A stretch of DNA of 64,000 nucleotides from Paracidovorax wautersii. Its GTDB lineage: Bacteria; Pseudomonadota; Gammaproteobacteria; Burkholderiales; Burkholderiaceae_C. Location of the stretch: NCBI GenBank assembly GCA_009912175.1, contig WNDQ01000007.1, positions 1 to 64,000 of the forward strand, written 5' to 3'. The translations under genes were made by a program, and so were the position numbers. Position 1 is the stretch's first letter. Every line of letters begins with the position of its first letter. Under the pieces are notes generated by a model, which saw nothing but the letters and a program-made list of their open reading frames with translations, had not been told where the DNA came from and did no database searches. Below are positions 34,849-42,979 of the stretch, piece by piece.

Positions 34849-35546
34849 AAACGCCCCTCCCGACCGCTCAGCCAGGCGGCCTGCCCAGCCAGCAGGCGCC
34901 GCAGGTTGTTCAGGGGAGACGCCGTCACCAACGCCCCGGAATCCGCAGCGGCCCCCTCGACCAGATCCAACCGCCAACGCGCACCTGGGCGCACCCGCAG
35001 CGCCACGGCATAGGGGAAAGGCACATCGTCCACCCAAGGTTCATAGTCCCGCGCGGGCTGATCCTCGGCGCAGACCACCAGCACCTGCGCCGCCCCCTCC
35101 TGCAGCAGGCCGCAGGCATCGAGCAAGGCATGCTCCAGGCTGTCCCCTTCGGACGCAGTGGCCAGCATTTCGGTCATCTGCCCGGTCTGGATCGACCACA
35201 GTCCTGTGGTTGCGTTGTGGACGGACAGGCCGAATGCCGTCGGTGACATCCCGTCACCGGTCGCTACCGCGCGCAGCAATTCCATCGTCTGGCGTGTGTC
35301 GCCATGGCGCGATGCAAAAACGACAGGCATGGCCTCGCCGCCCGCCAAAGGCTGGGCCACCTGGAAAAACATACGCGCGAGCAAGCCCAGGCGCCGGCGC
35401 TGCATGGGCGCCAAAAAGCCCACATCCGGCAAGCCGGGTTCGCCTTCTCCTGTGTAGCCAGGCTCCTGCGCCCAACGCTGCCATGCGACCTGCCCGGTCA
35501 TTCTCGGCGCCCATGCACACCAGTCGTGCACGTCAAATGCGGGCAT
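34830..35546 (-). CDS. Beta-ketoacyl synthase chain-length-factor-like protein (ApeC-like)
   Basis: This 238-residue protein resembles the N-terminal half of a ketosynthase (Ketoacyl-synt_2 type), with VVFASRHGDTRQTMELL and SPTAFGLSVHNATTGLWSI. It has no catalytic cysteine or His pair. In APE systems this protein (ApeC) pairs with ApeO and helps set chain length. The ATG at 35546 has AGGAG 10 bases upstream; the ATG at 35555 is too close to that site. It is the first gene of the minus-strand APE operon, downstream of a 217-base divergent promoter region. Confidence 0.86.
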   Translation of the reverse strand: MPAFDVHDWCAWAPRMTGQVAWQRWAQEPGYTGEGEPGLPDVGFLAPMQRRRLGLLARMFFQVAQPLAGGEAMPVVFASRHGDTRQTMELLRAVATGDGMSPTAFGLSVHNATTGLWSIQTGQMTEMLATASEGDSLEHALLDACGLLQEGAAQVLVVCAEDQPARDYEPWVDDVPFPYAVALRVRPGARWRLDLVEGAAADSGALVTASPLNNLRRLLAGQAAWLSGREGRLWHWRQ

Positions 35547-35763
35547 GCGCCACATACTCCTGCGGCCGAAACGATCTGATCAGCATTCCTCTTCCCCTGG
35601 AATCTTCAAGTTATTCTTGATTCCGACACGGTCGTCAGGCGCCATCATCCCGTCGTGACGACAACCGCAACCTTCTTCTTCGTCGGAAAAGCGCGCGTAT
35701 TTTACTGATTAGAAACAAACATCCCCGCATTGGCGACTTGACAACACCCTTCGATTTCGCGCA
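35547..35763. promoter_or_regulatory. Divergent promoter region of the aryl polyene cluster
   Basis: This 217-base gap separates the two divergent transcription units. It is richer in A and T than the surroundings, with tattttactgattagaaaca near 35698 and TTGACA at 35738-35743 on the plus strand. No -10 box at a suitable distance from TTGACA was found. I conclude that promoters for both directions lie here, without placing them. Confidence 0.5.
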
Positions 35764-36489
35764 ATGACGGTCCGCATGCCCCCGCCATCCCCTTCCACCC
35801 ATGAGCACCCCGCACTTTTCTGGGGAGTCCCGGAAGACGCCGGACGCTACAAAGAGAGCGGCAACAACCTGCTCGACCAAACCCGCGACCGCAGCCGGTT
35901 CAGCCCACGCCGGGAGCAGGAATGGCGGGTCAGTCGCGCGTTGCTGCAGGCCGTTTCCTGCCAAGGGCGCGTCCACAGCCTGAGTCACAGCCACGGCCAC
36001 GCGGTGGTTGCAACGGCGCCCGCGGGCTGGCTGCTGGGGGTCGACCTGGAGCGCGTCAAGCCGCGCCGTGTCCACGAACTGGCCGAATGGTGCTGCGACG
36101 ACCGGGAACAACAGCAGTTGCAGCGCTTGCCGGCCAGCGCCGCCCTGCGCCACTTCTACCGCCTGTGGACCTTCAAGGAGGCCATGATCAAGGCCTGCGA
36201 TCTGGAATTTCCGGCGGATCTCAAGTCCTGCTCGCTATGGCAGGACAGCCACGCTGGGTCGGCGGACTGGCAATGGGACTTGCAGCCCCTGAACGCTCGT
36301 GGCCGTCCATGGTTCGTGGCCGTTCACGAGAGCGAACACTGGACCTGCAGCCTGGTCTTCTCGCCACCACGACAACAACACACGCCCCCCTTGCCGTGGC
36401 GCTGGCTCACGCCCAGCAGCCTGCCCGAGGGCTTCAGTCGACCCATGCTGATCAGCAACCCGGCGCCCACGGCAACCTCCCGCGGCTGA
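35764..36489 (+). CDS. 4'-phosphopantetheinyl transferase (Sfp type)
   Basis: This 241-residue enzyme has the Sfp-superfamily motifs GVDLE (D94, E96) and WTFKEAMIKA (W135, K138, E139, K143). It transfers phosphopantetheine from CoA to the serine of the two cluster ACPs. It diverges from the APE operon and is a common member of such clusters. The N-terminal 40 residues are variable and the C-terminal 50 are proline-rich. The ATG at 35764 is used; an ATG four codons later is equally possible. Confidence 0.9.
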   Translation: MTVRMPPPSPSTHEHPALFWGVPEDAGRYKESGNNLLDQTRDRSRFSPRREQEWRVSRALLQAVSCQGRVHSLSHSHGHAVVATAPAGWLLGVDLERVKPRRVHELAEWCCDDREQQQLQRLPASAALRHFYRLWTFKEAMIKACDLEFPADLKSCSLWQDSHAGSADWQWDLQPLNARGRPWFVAVHESEHWTCSLVFSPPRQQHTPPLPWRWLTPSSLPEGFSRPMLISNPAPTATSRG

Positions 36490-36588
36490 CGACCAAGAAC
36501 CTTTTAAAAGCGCGGACGTCTAGAATCCGCAGCTCGTCAAAAAGATCCCGGGGCCAACGCAGCCCCACACGATCGACCGGGAGGAATC

Positions 36589-37176
36589 ATGGACACCGTG
36601 GCCTTTGGCCTTGCCGCCGCCGCATTGCTGGCGACGCCAGGCCCCACCAACACCTTGCTGGCGATCGCCAGTGCAACCCGGGGCGTGCGCCGGTCATGGC
36701 CACTGATCGTGGCCGAACTCGGCGGCTATCTCCTGGTCTGCGCGCCACTGGCCGTCTTCTCGGGCACGTGGCTCGGCAATCACCCTGCAGTGGCTTTGGC
36801 GCTCAAACTCATCTCCGCAGGCTGGGTACTCACGCTGGCCATCAAACTGTGGAACAGCCCCACCCAAGCCACCGCCGATACCGGCCGTGGCCCGACCTTC
36901 CACAACGTCCTGACCACCACCTTGCTCAATCCCAAGGGTTTGGTGTTTGGCCTGGTGCTTCTTCCCCATGACTCGCTCGATGGCATCACCGGCCGGCTCG
37001 CGCTGCTGAGCCTGCTCATCGTCGTCATCGCCAGTCTCTGGCTCTGCATTGGCGCCACCCTGCTGCGACACGCCAATCGCCGGGCACCCGGCCTCGTTCA
37101 ACGCGCGGCGGCGACGGCGCTGTTCGGTTTCTCAGCCATCCTGGTCTGGCACACGCTGGGCGCACAGCTCCCCTGA
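36589..37176 (+). CDS. LysE-family transporter
   Basis: This 195-residue membrane protein has six hydrophobic segments and the LysE/RhtB N-terminal motif AAALLATPGPTNTLLAIAS, followed by LLNPKGLVFGLVLLP in the middle. Members export amino acids or small polar compounds. GGGAGG precedes the ATG. It lies 100 bases after the phosphopantetheinyl transferase on the same strand but has no obvious link to the pigment. The substrate is unknown. Confidence 0.87.
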   Translation: MDTVAFGLAAAALLATPGPTNTLLAIASATRGVRRSWPLIVAELGGYLLVCAPLAVFSGTWLGNHPAVALALKLISAGWVLTLAIKLWNSPTQATADTGRGPTFHNVLTTTLLNPKGLVFGLVLLPHDSLDGITGRLALLSLLIVVIASLWLCIGATLLRHANRRAPGLVQRAAATALFGFSAILVWHTLGAQLP

Positions 37177-37243
37177 CCCTCGGTTCATCACGAACTGGAA
37201 GAGCGACCGCCTGCCTGTGCTTCAGGCATGCCGGGTTTCCATC

Positions 37244-37272
37244 TTGTCAAAAAATACTTAGAGGTCTATATT
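37244..37272 (+). promoter_or_regulatory. Sigma-70-type promoter of the first Bug gene with operator-like motif
   Basis: TTGTCA (37244-37249) and TATATT (37267-37272) are separated by exactly 17 bases. TTAGAGGTCTATA (37258-37270) overlaps the -10 box. The same word, less two bases, lies at the same offset in the promoter at 39505. The start codon follows at 37305 behind AAGGAG. Confidence 0.7.
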
Positions 37273-37304
37273 TATAGAAAACACCCACGACAAGGAGACA
37301 ACCC

Positions 37305-38252
37305 GTGCCAACCACCCGCCGCACAGCGCTGGGGGCGTTGCTGGCGATGCCGATCGGCCGCGCGCTTGCCCAATCCGCCCCGTATCCCCACAAGCCCATC
37401 CGGCTCGTCGTTCCCTTTCCGCCCGGTGGCGGGGGCGACACGATGGCCCGCCTGGCCTCGGTCCCGATCTCGCGGGAACTGGGGCAGCCCTTTTTTGTGG
37501 AGAACCTGGCCGGGGCCGGCGGCAACATCGGCGCCGCCAACGCGGCGCGGGCGCCGGCCGATGGCTACACGCTGCTGTATGGCACCAACGGCACGCACGG
37601 CATCAACCCGACGCTCTACAGCAAGACGGGTTTCGATCCACGCAAGGACTTCGAGCCTGTCGGCCGGTTGACGCGCATCGCGGGCATCCTGGCCGTGCGG
37701 CCGGGACTGCCGGTCAAGCGTGTCGAGGACTTGCTGGCGCTGGCGCGGGCCGAGCCTGGCAAGCTGACCTTCGGCTCGGCCGGCAATGGCACGACCTCTC
37801 ATCTGGCCGGGGAGATGCTCAAGGCGCAGGCCCAGATCGACATCGTGCACGTGCCCTACCGCGGCGGCGCACTGGCCATGACCGACCTTCTGGGCGGGCG
37901 GATCGACTTCATGATCGACGTCGCGCCGAACATCGCGCCGCAGCTGAGCGGCGCACGAATCCGCGCGCTGGCGGTCAGCACGGCGCAGCGGTCGGCGGCT
38001 TTTCCTGACCTGCCGACCATCGGCGAGTCGGGCGTGCCGGGCTTTGACATCGCGGCCTGGGATGCCCTGTTCGCGCCGGCCGGCACACCGCGGCCTTGTG
38101 TCGACACCTTGAACGCGGCGGTGCGCAAGGCGCTGCTCGACCGCGCGGCCGAGCCCTGGCCTTCGTCGCCCGACGAGTTGAAGCTGTTCGTGGCCAGCGA
38201 ATTGACGCGCTGGGGCGCGGCCGTGCAGCGCTTCGGCGCGGTGATCGAGTAA
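37305..38252 (+). CDS. Bug/TctC-family tripartite tricarboxylate binding protein
   Basis: This 315-residue periplasmic binding protein of the Bug family has an N-terminal signal with twin arginines (TTRRTALGALLAM) and cleavage near GRALAQ. Typical segments are YPHKPIRLVVPFPPGGGGDTMAR, GAGGNIGAANAARAPADGYTLLYG, and VPYRGGALAMTDLLGGRIDF. Bug proteins bind organic acids through a carboxylate pincer. It starts with GTG behind AAGGAG and heads the phthalate-type cluster, so a phthalate-like acid is a likely ligand. There is no TctA/TctB permease nearby. Confidence 0.88.
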   Translation: MPTTRRTALGALLAMPIGRALAQSAPYPHKPIRLVVPFPPGGGGDTMARLASVPISRELGQPFFVENLAGAGGNIGAANAARAPADGYTLLYGTNGTHGINPTLYSKTGFDPRKDFEPVGRLTRIAGILAVRPGLPVKRVEDLLALARAEPGKLTFGSAGNGTTSHLAGEMLKAQAQIDIVHVPYRGGALAMTDLLGGRIDFMIDVAPNIAPQLSGARIRALAVSTAQRSAAFPDLPTIGESGVPGFDIAAWDALFAPAGTPRPCVDTLNAAVRKALLDRAAEPWPSSPDELKLFVASELTRWGAAVQRFGAVIE

Positions 38253-38280
38253 GAACCTGTTCTAAACAAGGACAACGACG

Positions 38281-39444
38281 ATGATGACGACCAACGATGC
38301 CAACTTCGTGGGGTTGCCGCCCGCCGTGGCAAGCCACGTGACGCAGACGCGGGAATTCTTCCAGGCGCTGGACAACTTCACCCGCACGTTCGCGTTCCGC
38401 CAGGGCGACCGCGTGCTGCTCCTGACCGATCCGCTGCTCGACCCGCGTGTGACGCAGGCCATCAGCGGCCATGCCCAGGCGCGCGGCGCGACCGTGCGCC
38501 AGCTGATGGAATCGAGCTCGCGCGTCGAACAGATCCCGGACGAAGCCAAAGCGCTGCTGGAACAGGCCACGTTCGTGGTCTCCACCTGGTTCTGCTCGAT
38601 CATCGATCCTTACGCCATCGCGCTGCGCCGCCAGGGCCAGCGCTGGGTGAAGATCACCTACTTTCGCAACCTCGATCTGCTGCACACGCCGCAGGCGCGT
38701 TTCCCCATCGACCTGGTGGGCGAACTCACGCGGGCCACCGCCGCGCGTTATCCCAAAGGCGAGGCGTTCGACCTTCATTTCACGGACGAACGCGGCAGCG
38801 ACTTCCGCATCCACTTCACGCCCGAGATGCGCGAGAACCTGCTGGCCACCAACCGCTGGCGCGGCCGCATGGGCGCCGATGAAGACGGCTGCTATGTGCA
38901 TTACCTGGCGTCGCACGGCCCCAACCTGTGGGACCACAACGCCGTCAGGAACGACCTGTCGGTGCCCACACGCATGGGCGGCGTGCTCTACCCGCAATGG
39001 GCGGTCGGCTTCGCGCGGCCCTTCGCGGAGCGCATCGGCGTGCACTTCGACGGCGAATATGTCTCCCGGGTCGACGGTGAGTCGAACGAGGCCCGCATCC
39101 TGCGCGACATGCTGATCGGCGGCCGCATGATCGAAGGCGGCGGCTGCGGCTTCAACCCGAAGGCGCCGCGCCACAACGTGTACCCCGCCGGCTCCAACGC
39201 CCCGGGCGCGCTGCACTTTGGCATCGACCTCGTGAAACCCGCCGACTACATCCGGCGCACCATGCCGGACTGGGAAGAGCCACCGGTCCACGTGGACCTG
39301 GTCACGCTGGACGCCACCGTGAAGGCCGGCGACCAACTGCTGATCGACCAAGGTTTTCTCTGCGCGCTGCGGGACCCCGAAGTGGTCCAGGCCGCCGCCC
39401 GTTTTGGTGATCCCGTGGCACTGCTGGAGGCGGGCGTCGACTGA
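38281..39444 (+). CDS. M29/NicX-like metalloenzyme
   Basis: This 387-residue protein resembles the aminopeptidase T (M29)-like family that includes NicX, the Fe(II) 2,5-dihydroxypyridine 5,6-dioxygenase. It keeps the C-terminal H337-V-D339 (PPVHVDL), which corresponds to the HxD iron ligands of NicX, but the third His (SHIGWG in NicX) is aligned with glycine here (GGGCGFNPKAP). No signal peptide. It lies 28 bases after the first Bug gene and belongs to a catabolic cluster, so a ring-cleaving or hydrolytic role is possible. A plain peptidase role cannot be ruled out. The assignment rests on remembered family motifs. Confidence 0.6.
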   Translation: MMTTNDANFVGLPPAVASHVTQTREFFQALDNFTRTFAFRQGDRVLLLTDPLLDPRVTQAISGHAQARGATVRQLMESSSRVEQIPDEAKALLEQATFVVSTWFCSIIDPYAIALRRQGQRWVKITYFRNLDLLHTPQARFPIDLVGELTRATAARYPKGEAFDLHFTDERGSDFRIHFTPEMRENLLATNRWRGRMGADEDGCYVHYLASHGPNLWDHNAVRNDLSVPTRMGGVLYPQWAVGFARPFAERIGVHFDGEYVSRVDGESNEARILRDMLIGGRMIEGGGCGFNPKAPRHNVYPAGSNAPGALHFGIDLVKPADYIRRTMPDWEEPPVHVDLVTLDATVKAGDQLLIDQGFLCALRDPEVVQAAARFGDPVALLEAGVD

Positions 39445-39504
39445 GCACACGGCTGCAGCGCCATCCCCCCGCGAGCGCCCGCCTCACAAGGGTTTTCTAT
39501 TTTT

Positions 39505-39533
39505 TTGTCCTTTTTTTGTTAGATCTATAACAT
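39505..39533 (+). promoter_or_regulatory. Promoter of the second Bug gene with operator-like motif
   Basis: TTGTCC (39505-39510) and TAACAT (39528-39533) are 17 bases apart in a T-rich stretch. TTAGATCTATAAC (39519-39531) overlaps the -10 and is a near palindrome. Its offset from the -35 (14 bases) equals that of the related word at 37258, suggesting the same regulator. Confidence 0.6.
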
Positions 39534-39575
39534 TCAAAAACAACCGCACCACCCCGCACGTCCCCGGAGACAACC

Positions 39576-40586
39576 ATGACTCACCCCCTCCAGCAAGGCC
39601 GCCGCCGCGGCCCGCTCGCCGCCCTCCTGGCGCTCGCCGGCTCGCTTGCCCTGGTGGCGGGATCGGCCCAGGCGCAAGGCAGCCCGTCACCCTTTCCGTC
39701 CCAGCCGATCCGCTTCATCGTTCCCTATGCCGCGGGCGGCCTGCCCGACACGGTCGCCCGGGTCATCGCGCAGCAGATCTCGCCCGGCCTGGGCCAGCCG
39801 GTGGTCGTCGAGAACAAGCCCGGCGCCAACGGCGTCGTGGCCGCGCAGGCCTTGATGGGCAGTCCGCGCGACGGCCACACCTACCTCGTCACGGACGGCT
39901 CGATGCTGTCCATCAACCCGGCGCTCTACAAGAACCTGGCCTACGACCCGCAGCGCGACTTCACGCCGGTCTCGCTCATCGCCACCTCGCCGCTGTTCCT
40001 GGCCACCAGCAGCACGACCGGCATCCGCTCGCTGCAGGACTTCGTGCAGAAGGCGCGGAGCGAGCCCGGCCGCCTGAACTACGGCTCCTCAGGCATCGGC
40101 AGCAGCCACCACCTGACGATGGAGGCCATGACCGCCGCCCTGCACCTGCAGCTGGCGCACGTGCCGTTCCGCGGTTCGGGCCAGCCCGTGCCCGCGCTGG
40201 TCGGCGGCCAGGTCGACGTCATCTTTGCCGCCTTGCCCTCGCTTTCCGGCTTTGCCGAACAGGGGCGCGTGCGCATCCTGGCCACCAACGCCGGCAAACG
40301 CTCGGCGCTGGCCCCGGGCGTCCCGGCCATCGCCGAGCTGATCCCGGACTTCAACTTCGCCGTCACCGTCGGCGCGCTCGCGGCCACGGGCGTGCCGGCC
40401 GACGCCATCCAGAAGGTCAGCGCCGAGATCGCCAAGGCCACCCATCAGCCAGCCACGATCGAGCAGTTCCACAAGCTGGGCATCGAGCTGGTCGGCGGCT
40501 CGCCGCAAGCCTATGCGCAGGCCATCGACGACGAGCGTCGGCGCTACGAGGGCGTGATCAAGGCCGTCGGCCTGAGCGCGCCCTGA
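39576..40586 (+). CDS. Bug/TctC-family binding protein
   Basis: This 336-residue exported Bug protein has a long signal (cleavage near SAQAQG) and the conserved PIRFIVPYAAGGLPDTVAR, ENKPGANGVVAAQALMGSPRDGHTY and LAHVPFRGSGQPVPALVGGQVDV segments. It has its own promoter, and the Rieske oxygenase gene starts 30 bases after it, so it probably leads the transcript of the oxygenase genes. The ligand is likely the aromatic dicarboxylate consumed by the downstream enzymes. It is the second Bug protein of this cluster. Confidence 0.88.
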   Translation: MTHPLQQGRRRGPLAALLALAGSLALVAGSAQAQGSPSPFPSQPIRFIVPYAAGGLPDTVARVIAQQISPGLGQPVVVENKPGANGVVAAQALMGSPRDGHTYLVTDGSMLSINPALYKNLAYDPQRDFTPVSLIATSPLFLATSSTTGIRSLQDFVQKARSEPGRLNYGSSGIGSSHHLTMEAMTAALHLQLAHVPFRGSGQPVPALVGGQVDVIFAALPSLSGFAEQGRVRILATNAGKRSALAPGVPAIAELIPDFNFAVTVGALAATGVPADAIQKVSAEIAKATHQPATIEQFHKLGIELVGGSPQAYAQAIDDERRRYEGVIKAVGLSAP

Positions 40587-40616
40587 CATTCATCACACAC
40601 GCCAGGAGAAAACCGC

Positions 40617-41939
40617 ATGCTGACCCCCGAAGAAAACGATCTGCTGTGCCGCGTCGAAGGCCAGGCCCCCATGGGCCAGCTCATGCGCCGGCACTGGCTG
40701 CCCATCTGCCTGACCGAAGAGGTGAGCGAGCCCGACGGCAACCCCGTCAAGGCCCGCATCCTGGGCGAGGACCTGGTGGTGTTTCGCGACACCGAGGGCC
40801 GCGTGGGCGTGATGGACGAATACTGCCCGCACCGCCGCGTCTCGCTGGTCTACGGGCGCAACGAGGAATGCGGCCTGCGCTGCCTCTACCACGGCTGGAA
40901 GATGGACGTCGCGGGCAACGTCATCGAGATGGTCTCGGAGCCGGCCGCCAGCACCATGCACGAGAAGGTCAAACACCGGGCCTACAAGGTGCACGAGTGG
41001 GGCGGCATGGTGTGGGCCTACATGGGCCCGCAGGACGACGTTCCGGCGTTCACGCCACCGCCCTGGGCACCGACCGCCGACACCCGCGTCTCGATCGCCA
41101 AGGTGCTGATTCCCTGCAACTGGGCGCAGATCCTCGAAGGCGCGATCGACTCGGCGCACAGCTCCAGCCTGCACTCATCGGACTTCGTGCCGGCGCGCGT
41201 GAGCAGCGCCGAAGCGACCGACAAGAACTGGCTGCGCCCGTCGACCGACAAGGCCCCGCGCCTGCAGCTCCACCGCACGCCCTACGGTTTCCGCTACGCC
41301 GCGATCCGCCGCCCGATCACCAACGCGGCGCAGAACGACTACGTGCGCTCGACGGTGTTCGTGGCACCGGGCACCGTGCTCATCCCGCCCAACAACCTCT
41401 ACAACGTCGCCAACGTCAACGTCCCCATGGACGACACCCACACGGTCTTCTACTTCCTGGCCTGGGGCGACCCGGCCACCACCCCCGAGACCGAAACCTG
41501 GCGCCGTTTCCTGGGCACCAGCGTGGGCAAGGACCTCGACGAACGCTACCAGCCCTACCGCAACGCCGACAACCGTTTCTGGCAGGACCGCCAGGCCATG
41601 AAGGCCGGCAACTTCACCGGCATCCAGGGCTTTCCCAACCAGGACATCGCGATGTGGGTGACGATGGGGCCGATCGCCGACCGCAGCGAAGACCGGCTCG
41701 GCGCCAGCGACCTGGCCATCGTCGAATTCCGCAAGCAGATGGTCGAGGCCGTGCAGGACTTCCAGCGCGGCGCGGCCGCCATCGGCTCGGGCGACCAGCG
41801 CGTTCCCGCCGGCGTCTGCTCGTTCCAGGCCATCGTGCCCAAGAGCGAAGACTGGCGCGACTTCAAGGCCAGCCCGGTCGGCCGCGCGCCGCTGCAGCAC
41901 GACCCCGAGCTCGACGCCAACTACCAGATCCCCGCCTGA
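40617..41939 (+). CDS. ophA2: Phthalate 4,5-dioxygenase-type Rieske oxygenase subunit
   Basis: This 440-residue ring-hydroxylating oxygenase has a Rieske [2Fe-2S] site C70-x-H72 and C89-x2-H92, and a mononuclear iron site D178/H181/H186 (EGAIDSAHSSSLH). It matches the phthalate dioxygenase group, a homomeric oxygenase without beta subunit, of standard length. It inserts O2 across carbons 4 and 5 of phthalate or a similar ring. AGGAG precedes the ATG. The four following genes supply decarboxylase, reductase and dehydrogenase functions of the phthalate-to-protocatechuate route. The exact substrate is inferred. Confidence 0.87.
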   Translation: MLTPEENDLLCRVEGQAPMGQLMRRHWLPICLTEEVSEPDGNPVKARILGEDLVVFRDTEGRVGVMDEYCPHRRVSLVYGRNEECGLRCLYHGWKMDVAGNVIEMVSEPAASTMHEKVKHRAYKVHEWGGMVWAYMGPQDDVPAFTPPPWAPTADTRVSIAKVLIPCNWAQILEGAIDSAHSSSLHSSDFVPARVSSAEATDKNWLRPSTDKAPRLQLHRTPYGFRYAAIRRPITNAAQNDYVRSTVFVAPGTVLIPPNNLYNVANVNVPMDDTHTVFYFLAWGDPATTPETETWRRFLGTSVGKDLDERYQPYRNADNRFWQDRQAMKAGNFTGIQGFPNQDIAMWVTMGPIADRSEDRLGASDLAIVEFRKQMVEAVQDFQRGAAAIGSGDQRVPAGVCSFQAIVPKSEDWRDFKASPVGRAPLQHDPELDANYQIPA

Positions 41940-41959
41940 CCCACGCCCACGCCAACACC

Positions 41960-42949
41960 ATGTCCAAACTGCCCCTGTCCATCGCCATCGGCGACTACGA
42001 CCGCACCCGCGCGCTGCACGACGGCGCCGTCCAGATCGACGGCGTCGATCCGACCTACATGCTGCTCAACCCCGAGGAGATGTTCTTCCGCGCCTTCCGC
42101 TACCGCGACTTCGACGTGAGCGAGCTGTCGTTCTCCAGCTACCTGGTCAAGCACGCCAGCGGCGACTGCCCCTACATCGCGATCCCGGTCTTTCTCTCGC
42201 GCGCCTTCCGGCACACCGCGCTGTACGCGCGCCGCGACCGGATCCGGCGCCCCGAGGACCTCAAGGGCAAACGCATCGGCATTCCGGAATACCAGCTCAC
42301 GGCCAACGTGTGGGCGCGCGCCATCCTGGCCGACGACTACGGCGTGCACCCCTCGGACGTGACATGGGTGCGCGGCGGCATCGACCAGCCTGGCCGCGCC
42401 GAGAAGATCGGGCTGCAACTGCCGCCCGGCGTCACCATGGTCGACACCCCCGCAAACACGACGATTTCCGACCTGCTCGACCGCGGCGAGATCGACGGCT
42501 TCATGGCGCCGCGCGCACCCTTCGGCGCCGCCCGCCACAACCCCGACGTCGGCTGGCTGTTCGACGACCCGACGGCCGTGGCCAAGGACTACTACCGGCG
42601 CACGCAGATCTTCCCCATCATGCATGTGCTGGGCGTGCGCAAGACCCTGGCCGCGCAGCACCCCTGGCTGCCCGGCGCGCTGCTCAAGGCCTTCTCGCAG
42701 TCCAAGGCCGCCGCGCTCGACAAGCTGGCCGACACCTCGGCCACCAAGGTCACGCTGCCTTTCGTCGAAGAACAACTCAAGGCCGCGCGCGAGGCCATGG
42801 GCGAGGACTACTGGTCCTATGGCGTGGCCGGCAACCTGCCGACGCTGGAGGCCTTCACGCGCCACCACCACGCCCAGGGACTATCGGCGCGGCACGTGCC
42901 CGTGGCCGAACTGTTCCACCCGAGCACCTACGAAACCTACAAGATCTGA
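41960..42949 (+). CDS. ophC: 4,5-dihydroxyphthalate decarboxylase
   Basis: This 329-residue protein begins KLPLSIAIGDYDRTRALHDG, with SYLVKHASGDCPYIAIPVF and LKGKRIGIPEYQLTANVW. The fold is like a type-2 periplasmic binding protein but without signal peptide, exactly as in 4,5-dihydroxyphthalate decarboxylases (Pht5/OphC). It removes one carboxylate to yield protocatechuate. It starts 20 bases after the oxygenase stop. The same frame is open far upstream, but that part overlaps other genes in a shadow frame. Confidence 0.87.
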   Translation: MSKLPLSIAIGDYDRTRALHDGAVQIDGVDPTYMLLNPEEMFFRAFRYRDFDVSELSFSSYLVKHASGDCPYIAIPVFLSRAFRHTALYARRDRIRRPEDLKGKRIGIPEYQLTANVWARAILADDYGVHPSDVTWVRGGIDQPGRAEKIGLQLPPGVTMVDTPANTTISDLLDRGEIDGFMAPRAPFGAARHNPDVGWLFDDPTAVAKDYYRRTQIFPIMHVLGVRKTLAAQHPWLPGALLKAFSQSKAAALDKLADTSATKVTLPFVEEQLKAAREAMGEDYWSYGVAGNLPTLEAFTRHHHAQGLSARHVPVAELFHPSTYETYKI

Positions 42950-42979
42950 CCGGCCGGGCACGCCCGCTGGAACAACCCC

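Noticed and set aside
35738-35743. TTGACA upstream of the phosphopantetheinyl transferase as a placed promoter
   Set aside because: No -10 box lies about 17 bases downstream before the start codon, so it is only mentioned within the intergenic entry.
39404-41959. Long upstream extension of the decarboxylase frame
   Set aside because: The decarboxylase similarity begins at the ATG at 41960. The extension overlaps the Bug and Rieske genes in a shadow frame.
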